Notes: generated by a model not told the origin, from the sequence alone. DNA of 5,158 nt from JAVBQU01 sp031548675 (GCA_031548675.1 JAVBQU010000120.1:1-5158), one strand, 5' to 3'. Positions 1-5,158 are shown, counted from the first letter of the stretch. Numbers and translations: made by a program.

Positions 1-51
1 CCACTCGTGCCGATGGTACTGCATTCGTGTGGGAGAGTAGGTAACTGCCAA
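1..51 (+). rRNA. rrf: 5S ribosomal RNA, 3' end (partial)
   Basis: The first ~50 bases match the 3' third of a bacterial 5S rRNA. The segment GCCGATGGTACTGC, followed by GTGGGAGAGTAGGT and ending near CTGCCA, is the conserved helix IV/V and 3'-strand region seen in Bacteroidota 5S genes. The 5' two thirds lie outside the window. The exact 3' end is uncertain by a few bases because the partner strand of helix I is not visible. The strong terminator directly downstream supports this being the last gene of an rRNA operon. Confidence 0.9.
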
Positions 52-58
52 ATCTTTT

Positions 59-94
59 AAATAGCGTTCTTACCAAAGTGGGAACGCTATTTTT
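59..94 (+). terminator. Rho-independent terminator of the rRNA operon
   Basis: AAATAGCGTTC (59-69) pairs perfectly with GAACGCTATTT (82-92). The stem can continue through two G-U wobbles, A72-T79 and C73-G78, to a CAAA loop at 74-77. A run of five T residues (90-94) closes it. It begins about 8 bases after the 5S end, as expected for intrinsic termination of the rRNA transcript. Confidence 0.9.
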
Positions 95-161
95 GTAATA
101 TAAAAATCCGCAATAAATATGAAATCAGGTAGTTAAGATGATTTTTTTTATTTATTTAGAG

Positions 162-179
162 TAAAATAAAATTATTTTA
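162..179. repeat. AT-only inverted repeat upstream of promoter
   Basis: TAAAATAA (162-169) and TTATTTTA (172-179) are perfect inverted copies around AA. The repeat sits about 15 bp upstream of the -7 element at 194-201, where a -33 element or an operator would fall. It contains only A and T in a very AT-rich spacer, so it may be a chance palindrome or an AT-rich promoter upstream sequence. Confidence 0.35.
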
Positions 180-193
180 TGGATAAATAGTAC

Positions 194-201
194 TACCTTT
201 G
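194..201 (+). promoter_or_regulatory. Bacteroidota-type -7 promoter element (TACCTTTG)
   Basis: TACCTTTG fits the TAnnTTTG consensus of the primary Bacteroidota sigma factor. No good TTG-type -33 element is visible at the usual spacing (around 169-176, which is AT-only). Transcription would start near 206-208 and give a leader of about 62 bases before the ATG at 270. It lies after the rRNA terminator, so it gives the DUF4234/DUF2752 genes their own promoter. The rest of the 95-269 spacer is AT-rich and shows no gene or tRNA. Confidence 0.55.
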
Positions 202-269
202 CACGTCGTTAAAGATATATTATTAACAAGCTAATTCATTAAATTTTTAATTAAAAAAATCAGAAAAAC

Positions 270-641
270 ATGACTGAAAATCAGACTAATGGAATTCCAG
301 TTTTTAAAAATGAACCTATTGTAGTATTGCTTTTGGGATTTATTACATGCGGACTTTACTTAATCTATTGGAATATTAAAGCTGCTCAAGTATTGAATGC
401 CGCAGCAGGAAAAGAAGTAATTTCTCAACCAATCGCTATTTTTGCAGGATGTCTTATGCCTGTGAATCTTTATTTTTACTATCTTGCTGGAAAAGATGCA
501 TTACCTGCACTTTATAAAAGAGTAGGAGAAGAAGGTAAAGATCAATCAACTTTGTTGATGGTTTTAGGCTTTATTTTTCCTTATGTAGCTGCAATGATTG
601 TTCAAGGTGATATCAATAAATTATACAGCAACAACCAATAA
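270..641 (+). CDS. DUF4234-type small membrane protein
   Basis: This 123-residue hydrophobic protein has no assigned function. Three membrane segments can be read, at about residues 17-34, 52-73 and 94-112. The first carries the motif ITCGLYLIYW (25-34), which is characteristic of DUF4234 and related small membrane families. The C-terminal IVQGDINKLY (110-119) resembles the family's usual ending, in which a last helix is followed by Q..LN. The N-terminus is short and polar and has no signal peptide. The ATG at 270 is the natural start: it follows an A-rich leader with no clear Shine-Dalgarno sequence, as is common in Bacteroidota. The next gene overlaps its 3' end, which suggests co-transcription. 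Family assignment is from motif recognition; CD225/dispanin or TM2-like families are the main alternatives. It probably sits in the inner membrane. Confidence 0.75.
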   Translation: MTENQTNGIPVFKNEPIVVLLLGFITCGLYLIYWNIKAAQVLNAAAGKEVISQPIAIFAGCLMPVNLYFYYLAGKDALPALYKRVGEEGKDQSTLLMVLGFIFPYVAAMIVQGDINKLYSNNQ

Positions 642-1071
642 GCGAGTTTTTCGTAAATTAATAGGAATTGCCGGAATGTTTGTTATTCTGGCATTTCCTT
701 TTTTTATATTGCATACCAATTCCCATTTTGAGCATTCACAATCATTCTGTCCTTTCAAGATGCTTACGGGACTTCCTTGTCCGGGTTGTGGAATTACCAA
801 ATCTTTAGTTGCTATTTATCAAGGTGAATTTCTGAAAAGCTTACAATTTCATATTTTTGGCATATTGGTTATGGCTTTGTGCTGGATAGGAATAGGAACT
901 TTAACCACTGAAATTATAACAAAGAAAGAATATTTTAATCATATCTTATACAGTAAGAAAATTGCCTATACTTTAGCTGTTATTCTTATTATATATCATA
1001 TAGTTCGCTTATCTTTTTTTATTTACCAAAATTCATTTAGTCAAATATTGCAGGAATCTATTTGGAGATAG
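598..1071 (+). CDS. DUF2752 membrane protein with CPGCG motif
   Basis: This is a membrane protein of up to 157 residues with the DUF2752 signature: C51-P52, then TGLPCPGCGIT at 57-67 (cysteines 61 and 64), followed by a helical stretch with F..H (84-88). The family usually has Arg after the CGxT motif; here it is Lys68. Three membrane segments are likely, at about 19-38, 84-106 and 122-143. The three cysteines and their Pro/Gly context could bind a metal or form a disulfide, but no function is established for the family. The start is unclear. TTG at 598 gives the longest form and overlaps the upstream gene by 44 bases. GTG at 607 is also possible. ATG at 676 would avoid the overlap but would cut the first membrane helix to about 12 residues. 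The overlap points to translational coupling with the DUF4234 gene. No terminator hairpin follows the stop. Confidence 0.8.
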   Translation: MFKVISINYTATTNKRVFRKLIGIAGMFVILAFPFFILHTNSHFEHSQSFCPFKMLTGLPCPGCGITKSLVAIYQGEFLKSLQFHIFGILVMALCWIGIGTLTTEIITKKEYFNHILYSKKIAYTLAVILIIYHIVRLSFFIYQNSFSQILQESIWR

Positions 1072-1162
1072 CTTATCTGAATAATAGATACATGGTTTAT
1101 TGAGTAAAAATCGGTATTATTTGATTTATGTGCAGTAAAATAATTATTCATTAAATAAGAGT

Positions 1163-2104
1163 ATGGAGAGAAAAAATTTACTAAGTTTTAAAGGTACAGG
1201 AAGTACATTGTTTGGGCTCACAATTGTAAATACTATCTTAACGGTAATTACTTTGGGTTTATATTATCCTTGGGCTAAAGTACAGTACTTAAAGTATTAT
1301 TATCAGAATTTGCATTTTTCGGGAGACCATTTTACTTTTCATGGAACTGGAAAAGAAATATTTAAAGGGTTTATAAAGGGATTTATCTTTATTATAGTTG
1401 TTGTTGCTATTTATTTCATTTTTATTAAAATAGGAACTCCTATCGTTGGCGCATTGCTTTATTTGATAGGGTTATTGTTGTTATTACCGATTGCGATGCA
1501 TGGTTCTTATCGTTATCGTTTAGCTAAAACTTCTTGGCGTTCTATTCATTTTGGCTATAGGGGAAATCTTACCGAATTGATAAAATTATGTTTGAAAGGG
1601 TTTGGTTTAACGATTATCACATTGGGCATTTATGCTCCTTGGTTTGAAGTAAAATTGAAAAACTATATTTATAGGCATGTTCGTTTGGGAGACTTGAAAT
1701 TTAATTTTAAAGGTGACGGGACAAAGTATTTTTTCTTGCGATTGGCAGGAGGGGCAATTACATACATAACATTAGGAATTTACTTTTTTTGGTTTGCTGC
1801 TGATCTGTATAGGTTTCATGTCGAAAATACAACGATAGAGCATAATGGTCAAGAGTATCATTTAAGTTCTGATGTTTCCGGAAAAAAGGTTTTTAAATTA
1901 TATTTTATCAATGCACTCATTATTGTTTTTACGCTTGGGCTGGGTTTTGCTTGGGCTAGGGTGCGTGAAATGCAATTTTTTGCAGATAATACAATAATAC
2001 CGGAGGAAATAGATACGGACAACATTGTGCAAACCGAAGAGGATTATAGCGATGCTGCCGGCGATAGCGCATTAGATTTCTTAGATTTTAATATTATATT
2101 CTAA
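1163..2104 (+). CDS. DUF898 (YjgN-like) multi-pass membrane protein
   Basis: This 313-residue integral membrane protein belongs to the YjgN/DUF898 family, whose function is unknown. It is built from a repeated unit: F-x-G-x-G-xxx-F (residues 9-17, 59-67, 182-190) followed by a hydrophobic helix ending in TLG-[IL]-Y-x-P-W. The latter motif appears at 30-37, 153-160 and 203-210 (Y-F-F-W), and in degenerate form at 257-264 (TLGLGFAW). Helices lie at about 15-36, 69-90, 93-112, 142-158, 193-211 and 243-262. The segment YRYRLAKTSWRSIHFGYRG (116-134) is typical of the family. The C-terminus (280-308) is strongly acidic and probably a flexible cytosolic tail. The ATG at 1163 is a good start, with only a weak AGAG upstream. 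A protease gene begins 3 bases after the stop, a close pairing that suggests one operon and a shared envelope role. That role is inference. Confidence 0.88.
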   Translation: MERKNLLSFKGTGSTLFGLTIVNTILTVITLGLYYPWAKVQYLKYYYQNLHFSGDHFTFHGTGKEIFKGFIKGFIFIIVVVAIYFIFIKIGTPIVGALLYLIGLLLLLPIAMHGSYRYRLAKTSWRSIHFGYRGNLTELIKLCLKGFGLTIITLGIYAPWFEVKLKNYIYRHVRLGDLKFNFKGDGTKYFFLRLAGGAITYITLGIYFFWFAADLYRFHVENTTIEHNGQEYHLSSDVSGKKVFKLYFINALIIVFTLGLGFAWARVREMQFFADNTIIPEEIDTDNIVQTEEDYSDAAGDSALDFLDFNIIF

Positions 2105-2107
2105 GTT

Positions 2108-3208
2108 TTGAAAGCAGAATTTATAGGGAAATATTATAATGGCATGTCTTCCAAACCTTATCCTTGTGAGATAAGGTTTGAGGAGCATGTTGTTGTTGTT
2201 TTAGTAATAGATGATTTGGGAGGCATTGCAGAAACGATTACTTGGGAACTGCAAAAGATATCGAAAAGTGATAGCGAAATAGGAGATAGAATCCGCTTGA
2301 AATATGGTGATTTTCCATATCAAACGATTGAAGTTCATGACAAGGAATTTGCAGTTTCGCTAAATAAATTATATCCTTATTATGCTTTTGCTAAACGCGA
2401 TGTTGTAGCGGCTGCTTCGCGGACATGGAAATATATTATAGGTCTGCTTTTGCTTCTGATAGGCTTAGGGGTATTTGCATTTAAGGTAATAATTCCAAGT
2501 GCTGCAGAATATGCTGCGACCAAAGTACCTTTATCTATTGAAAAACAAATCGGGGAATCGGCATATAATCAACTAACTTCGCTAACAACAGAGGATGACA
2601 AGAAAAGCCGTTTGGTTCAGGAGTTTTTCGATGTCATGGAGCTTGAAGGAAAATATTCTTGTACGATTTCGGTTTTGAATTCGGAAACGGTGAATGCATT
2701 TGCTGTTCCAGGAGGAAGGATAGCGGTTTATTCGGGAATTATTGATGAAATGGAATCTTCGGAAGAGTTGGCTGCTTTGCTGGCTCATGAAAGTTCTCAT
2801 GTGGAATTGCAGCATTCTTTAAAAAGCATCTTCCGCTCACTTTCCGGCTATTTTGTTATTTCGTTATTGTTTGGCGATACGGGAGGATTAACGGCTGTTG
2901 TTTTTGAAAATCTTTATGTATTTCAAAATCTGCAATATTCTAGAAGTATGGAAAAGGAAGCGGATATTAGGGGTTTGGAATGTATGCAGAAAGCCAAAAT
3001 TAATCCGAAAGGAATGATAAATTTATTTCATGTATTGGAAAAGCACTCTTCAAAAATGATGGAAGAGCATGATGTGTCGGAGTTTATGAGTACGCATCCG
3101 CTGACGAAACACCGTATAAAGTATATTCAAGAATATGTGAATGCCGATTCACATAAATATTCGAACAATCCTAAATTAGATTCTTTGTTTACTTTAATTA
3201 AAGAATAA
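2108..3208 (+). CDS. Membrane-anchored M48 family zinc metalloprotease
   Basis: This 366-residue protein is a zinc endopeptidase of the M48 (BepA/LoiP/Oma1-like) group. A soluble N-terminal domain (1-100) resembles the short beta-rich domain often found before DUF898-linked M48 proteases. One transmembrane helix follows at about 107-129. The peptidase domain covers about 145-345. It contains NAFAVPGG (196-203), the zinc motif HESSH (H227, E228, H231), the downstream motif SRSMEKEAD (278-286) with E282 as the expected third zinc ligand, and STHPLTKHRI (328-337). All catalytic residues are present, so it should be active, probably on misfolded envelope proteins. The start is TTG at 2108, 3 bases after the DUF898 stop. 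ATG at 2144 is possible but would remove conserved N-terminal residues (FIGKYYNG). There is no signal peptide or lipobox. Substrates cannot be read from the sequence. Confidence 0.92.
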   Translation: MKAEFIGKYYNGMSSKPYPCEIRFEEHVVVVLVIDDLGGIAETITWELQKISKSDSEIGDRIRLKYGDFPYQTIEVHDKEFAVSLNKLYPYYAFAKRDVVAAASRTWKYIIGLLLLLIGLGVFAFKVIIPSAAEYAATKVPLSIEKQIGESAYNQLTSLTTEDDKKSRLVQEFFDVMELEGKYSCTISVLNSETVNAFAVPGGRIAVYSGIIDEMESSEELAALLAHESSHVELQHSLKSIFRSLSGYFVISLLFGDTGGLTAVVFENLYVFQNLQYSRSMEKEADIRGLECMQKAKINPKGMINLFHVLEKHSSKMMEEHDVSEFMSTHPLTKHRIKYIQEYVNADSHKYSNNPKLDSLFTLIKE

Positions 3209-3248
3209 AGTTTAGGTTAGGAAAGCATTTCTATAAAGTGTATTACCT

Positions 3249-3261
3249 CAGGTTTAACCTG
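3249..3261. repeat. Short palindrome CAGGTTTAACCTG
   Basis: CAGGTT and AACCTG are perfect inverted copies around a single T. The palindrome lies 40 bases past the protease stop and 9 bases before the larger hairpin at 3271-3299. On its own it is too short to terminate transcription. It could be a binding site or part of a compound terminator or degenerate repetitive element. Confidence 0.4.
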
Positions 3262-3270
3262 CATTTAATA

Positions 3271-3299
3271 TTCGGGTTTAGGCACAGCCTAAACCCGAA
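3271..3299. terminator. Perfect 13-bp hairpin between convergent genes
   Basis: TTCGGGTTTAGGC (3271-3283) pairs without mismatch to GCCTAAACCCGAA (3287-3299) around an ACA loop. It lies between the 3' ends of the protease gene (62 bases away) and the leftward TPR gene (20 bases away), the place for a bidirectional terminator. Neither side has a T-run directly after the stem, so it is not a textbook intrinsic terminator. It may protect the 3' ends of the mRNAs, act with Rho, or be a repetitive extragenic palindrome. Confidence 0.65.
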
Positions 3300-3319
3300 G
3301 AAGATTGTTAGACGTTCGT

Positions 3320-4342
3320 TTATTTTTCTTTCTTTAACCATTCGCCAAATTTCTCAAACTTCTCACTGTTTTCTTTTAGCCATTTTTTCGCATTTTCATT
3401 CGAGGATTGACTGATATAATAACAATAAACATCCATATATTCGGACTGTGCTAGTTTATAGAAAAAAGGGATGTACATATTCCACCAAATATTTTTTTTC
3501 GATTCTTTTTCTCCAAGTTCTCCCATCATTGTAAAAAATGACTTAGTATTATCAATGAATAGTTCTTCAGGTGTTTTGTCTTTGTTTTCCTCTAATGAAT
3601 TTGATGCTTCAAGCATTGAAATCATTAATTCGGCAGACGAAAATTCAGAATTTGCATTATCAGGATTTATAAAGATGTTTATATTATTGGGATTGTCTTT
3701 GTCTTTTTGAACATTTCCACCAAATTGTTTTCGCAATAAACTATATGCTGTTTCTGCCCTTTTTGAAGAAGGCTCTAATAACAGGAAATAGTATAAACTC
3801 AATAAACTTTGTACTCGTTGATTATTATCTTTTTCTGTAAGTGCTAATCCATAATGACTGCTTGCGTGGTTTGGATTATTTGCAATTGCATTGATAAAAG
3901 CCGATTCTGCTTTTTTTGAATCTGGTACTCTTGAATAGGAAATACCAAGATTATAATACAAAAGATAATTGTCGCCAAATTTTTTAATTGCCTCGTTATA
4001 TAATTTAATCGCTTGTTTTATTTCTCCTAAGTTGCTTAGAGAAGACCCTTTTGTGATATAGGCAGGTAATAGTAAATCTTTTTTTTGTTTAATAACAACA
4101 TCACTATATTTAATTGCTTTTTCGTAATCGCCCGAATACATATATGTCATAGATAATTCATAGTTTACTAATGGAGATTTCGGGTCAATTTCTAATGCTT
4201 CATTGTAAATCTCTATTGCTTTTGCATAATTACCTTTGTCGTGATACTGTGTTCCAACCTGAACTAAACTATCAATTTTACTTTGTCCAAAAGACACGGA
4301 AATTGCAAGTAACGAACCGAATGTCAATAAAAATCTTTTCAT
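3320..4342 (-). CDS. Exported TPR-repeat protein of unknown function
   Basis: This 340-residue protein has an N-terminal signal peptide: KR, then a hydrophobic stretch (4-17) and SFGQ, with likely cleavage between G19 and Q20, a site often seen in Bacteroidota secreted proteins. There is no lipobox cysteine. Tetratricopeptide repeats follow at about 23-55, 57-88, 92-124 and 126-159, with a weaker fifth unit at 160-195. Classic units such as GNYAKAIEIYNEALEIDP (37-54) and GDYEKAIKYSDVVI (71-84) show the alternating small and large residues of TPR helices. The C-terminal part (about 206-340) is not TPR. It starts with an Asn-rich linker (217-232) and then forms a helical region rich in Trp, Phe and Tyr (W286, W287, F293, F294, Y295) that I do not recognise. 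It probably acts as a periplasmic scaffold. The ATG at 4342 is well placed 5' of the signal peptide. Confidence 0.85.
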   Translation of the reverse strand: MKRFLLTFGSLLAISVSFGQSKIDSLVQVGTQYHDKGNYAKAIEIYNEALEIDPKSPLVNYELSMTYMYSGDYEKAIKYSDVVIKQKKDLLLPAYITKGSSLSNLGEIKQAIKLYNEAIKKFGDNYLLYYNLGISYSRVPDSKKAESAFINAIANNPNHASSHYGLALTEKDNNQRVQSLLSLYYFLLLEPSSKRAETAYSLLRKQFGGNVQKDKDNPNNINIFINPDNANSEFSSAELMISMLEASNSLEENKDKTPEELFIDNTKSFFTMMGELGEKESKKNIWWNMYIPFFYKLAQSEYMDVYCYYISQSSNENAKKWLKENSEKFEKFGEWLKKEK

Positions 4343-4420
4343 ACTTTTTTAATTTTAATGGTTAATGTGTGACCGCTTTCTTAAATGATGGCTAACTCCT
4401 AAATATCCGCATGCTTCACA

Positions 4421-4435
4421 TGCATTCAGAATGCA
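4421..4435. repeat. Palindrome TGCATTC-A-GAATGCA at the TPR gene transcription start
   Basis: Two perfect 7-base inverted copies (4421-4427 and 4429-4435) flank one A. The palindrome abuts and slightly overlaps the leftward -7 element at 4434-4441, so it would cover the predicted start of transcription of the TPR gene. That is a typical position for a repressor operator. A further short inverted repeat, GCATG/CATGC (4409-4413, 4419-4423), overlaps it. No regulator is identified. Confidence 0.45.
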
Positions 4436-4441
4436 AATATA
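4434..4441 (-). promoter_or_regulatory. -7 promoter element for the TPR gene (TATATTTG on minus strand)
   Basis: The plus-strand CAAATATA reads TATATTTG on the minus strand and fits TAnnTTTG. Transcription would begin near 4428 and leave a leader of about 86 bases before the ATG at 4342. No clear -33 TTG is visible at 17-23 bases upstream, where an inverted repeat (4449-4468) lies instead. Confidence 0.5.
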
Positions 4442-4448
4442 ATCATAA

Positions 4449-4468
4449 AAAAGACTTATATGTCTTTT
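4449..4468. repeat. Inverted repeat AAAAGAC-N6-GTCTTTT
   Basis: AAAAGAC (4449-4455) and GTCTTTT (4462-4468) are perfect inverted copies spaced by TTATAT. The repeat lies roughly at -20 to -40 relative to the predicted leftward start, where RNA polymerase or an activator would bind. The dyad with a 6-base spacer looks like a dimeric regulator site, though its AT-rich content makes a chance origin possible. Confidence 0.4.
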
Positions 4469-4504
4469 ATCAGCTCAAAAACGTACTATGGAAAGATTTC
4501 AGAT

Positions 4505-4527
4505 TTCTAAAACCATAGGGTTTAGAA
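4505..4527. repeat. Imperfect inverted repeat upstream of the DUF4256 gene
   Basis: TTCTAAA (4505-4511) pairs with TTTAGAA (4521-4527). Inside it, CC (4513-4514) can pair with GG (4519-4520) after a bulged A. The dyad is centred about 35 bases upstream of the -7 element at 4548-4555 and its right arm overlaps the expected -33 position. It could be a regulator site or a weak hairpin. It has no T-tract of a terminator. Confidence 0.3.
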
Positions 4528-4547
4528 GCTCTGCAACAAAGATTGTT

Positions 4548-4555
4548 TAATTTTG
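4548..4555 (+). promoter_or_regulatory. -7 promoter element for the DUF4256 gene (TAATTTTG)
   Basis: TAATTTTG matches TAnnTTTG. A partial -33-like TTTAG lies at 4521-4525 with acceptable spacing. The predicted start near 4560 leaves a leader of about 70 bases before the ATG at 4632. The AGGAG at 4583-4587 has no start codon at a usable distance, so it is not that gene's ribosome binding site. A second candidate, AATCTTTG (4612-4619), fits less well and is too near the start codon. Confidence 0.45.
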
Positions 4556-4631
4556 TTACCCTACAAAATATTAAATCCTTTCAGGAGAATAATAAAAGGA
4601 AAAACTAGAAGAATCTTTGCAAATATATACT

Positions 4632-5158
4632 ATGAAAAACCCTAAAAAAGAATTGTCTTTAGAACAACGCAGCGAGTTATTGAAGATATTGAAAGCCCGT
4701 TTTGAGAAAAATACCATCCGGCATCCAAACCTCAAATGGGAAAAAGTGCAAGCAAAACTGGAAGCAGATGCAGGAAAATTGTGGTCGCTCAACGAAATGG
4801 AAAATACCGGAGGCGAACCCGATGTAATTGGCTATGACAATAAAACAGACGAATATATCTTTTGTGATTGTTCGGCAGAAAGCCCTAAAAGCCGCAGAAG
4901 CATCTGTTACGATACAGAAGCACTCGAAGCAAGAAAAGAAAATAAACCCGAAAACACTGCTTTGAGTATGGCAGAAGCTATGGGAATTGAGATTTTAACG
5001 GAAGAGCAATACCGCGAGCTACAGAAATTCGGAAGCTTTGATGCCAAAACTTCGAGCTGGATACAAACACCTGCCGCGATAAGAAAACTGGGCGGCGCTA
5101 TTTTTGCCGACCGCCGGTACGACCATGTCTTTGTGTATCATAATGGAGCAGACTCTTA
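4632..5158 (+). CDS. DUF4256 family protein, cut at the right window edge
   Basis: The frame from ATG 4632 is open to the window end, giving 175 codons plus two bases. The protein is soluble, with no signal peptide or membrane helix, and closely matches DUF4256, a family of about 185-190 residues without known function. Landmarks are ELLKILKARFEKN (15-27), KLWSLNEMENTGGEPDVIGY (49-68), FCDCSAESPKSRR (77-89), a long EALEARKENKPEN (96-108), MGIEILTEEQYRELQKFG (117-134), TSSWIQTPAAIRKLGGAIF (140-158) and DRRYDHVFVYHNGADS (160-175). Relatives continue for roughly a dozen residues, so little is missing. Conserved acids and C78/C80 could suggest an enzyme, but no catalytic site is established. An in-frame TTG at 4617 is a less likely start. 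The gene is GC-richer than its neighbours (hand counts 26/60 at 4741-4800 and 31/60 at 5041-5100, against 19/60 inside the TPR gene). Confidence 0.88.
   Translation, partial: MKNPKKELSLEQRSELLKILKARFEKNTIRHPNLKWEKVQAKLEADAGKLWSLNEMENTGGEPDVIGYDNKTDEYIFCDCSAESPKSRRSICYDTEALEARKENKPENTALSMAEAMGIEILTEEQYRELQKFGSFDAKTSSWIQTPAAIRKLGGAIFADRRYDHVFVYHNGADS

Noticed and set aside
93..269. tRNA or small RNA gene after the 5S rRNA
   Set aside because: No cloverleaf-like GC stems, T-arm sequence or CCA end is visible. The spacer is AT-rich and holds only the promoter element and an AT palindrome.
1115..1123. Possible promoter before the DUF898 gene (TATTATTTG)
   Set aside because: The spacing between TA and TTTG is three bases instead of two and no -33 TTG lies at a suitable distance. 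The 91-base gap (1072-1162) could hold a promoter, but I cannot support one.
2582..2815. Leftward open frame of 77 codons
   Set aside because: It lies wholly inside the M48 protease gene on the opposite strand, across its catalytic motif. Its product shows no recognisable domain, and it has no promoter or ribosome binding site.
3471..3710. Rightward open frame of 79 codons
   Set aside because: It is antisense to the TPR gene. Its low-complexity Ser/Phe-rich product mirrors the Asn/Glu/Lys codons of the real gene.
4171..4365. Rightward open frame of 64 codons
   Set aside because: It is antisense to the signal peptide and first repeats of the TPR gene, with no family resemblance and no start signals.
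4571..4792. Leftward open frame of 73 codons
   Set aside because: It is antisense to the start of the DUF4256 gene, whose rightward frame is strongly conserved. The leftward product is a Ser/Phe-rich shadow.
1..5158. CRISPR array, insertion sequence, phage or defence system
   Set aside because: No regularly spaced direct repeats, transposase or integrase motifs, or known defence domains appear in any frame. The genes read as ordinary chromosomal envelope and hypothetical genes.

Overview
The window looks like chromosomal DNA from a low-GC member of the Bacteroidota, probably a flavobacterium- or sphingobacterium-like organism. Three things support this. Bacteroidota-type -7 promoter elements (TAnnTTTG) lie upstream of three genes. 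Genes generally lack a clear Shine-Dalgarno sequence. The protein families present (DUF4234, DUF2752, DUF898/YjgN, M48 peptidase, TPR protein, DUF4256) fit, and the 5S rRNA tail has a form typical of this phylum. I cannot fix the genus.

Layout. Bases 1-51 are the 3' end of a 5S rRNA gene, so the left edge is the end of an rRNA operon, and a strong rho-independent terminator follows at 59-94. After an AT-rich spacer with a TAnnTTTG promoter element come four rightward genes. The first two are small and overlap: a DUF4234-type membrane protein and a DUF2752 membrane protein carrying the CP...TGxPCPGCGxT cysteine motif. The next two are nearly contiguous: a multi-pass DUF898/YjgN-like membrane protein and a membrane-anchored M48 zinc metalloprotease. 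A convergent intergenic region (3209-3319) holds a perfect 13-bp hairpin, probably a bidirectional transcription end. A leftward gene then encodes a secreted or periplasmic TPR protein. A 289-bp divergent intergenic region with two -7 elements and several short palindromes separates it from a rightward DUF4256 gene, which is cut by the right edge close to its natural C-terminus.

How the genes may work together. The first four genes all encode inner-membrane proteins or a membrane-tethered protease, so this is an envelope-oriented block. The DUF898 and M48 genes are separated by only 3 bp and are very probably co-transcribed and functionally linked, but the function of DUF898 is unknown. The DUF4234 protein and the DUF898 protein share a short repeated transmembrane motif (IT-x-G-[IL]-Y followed by W), found once in the former and four times in the latter. 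No CRISPR array, transposase, phage gene or obvious defence system is present. I found no clear-cut new system. The items most worth a second look are the membrane-motif repeats with the linked M48 protease, the overlapping DUF4234/DUF2752 pair, and the palindromes around the TPR gene promoter.
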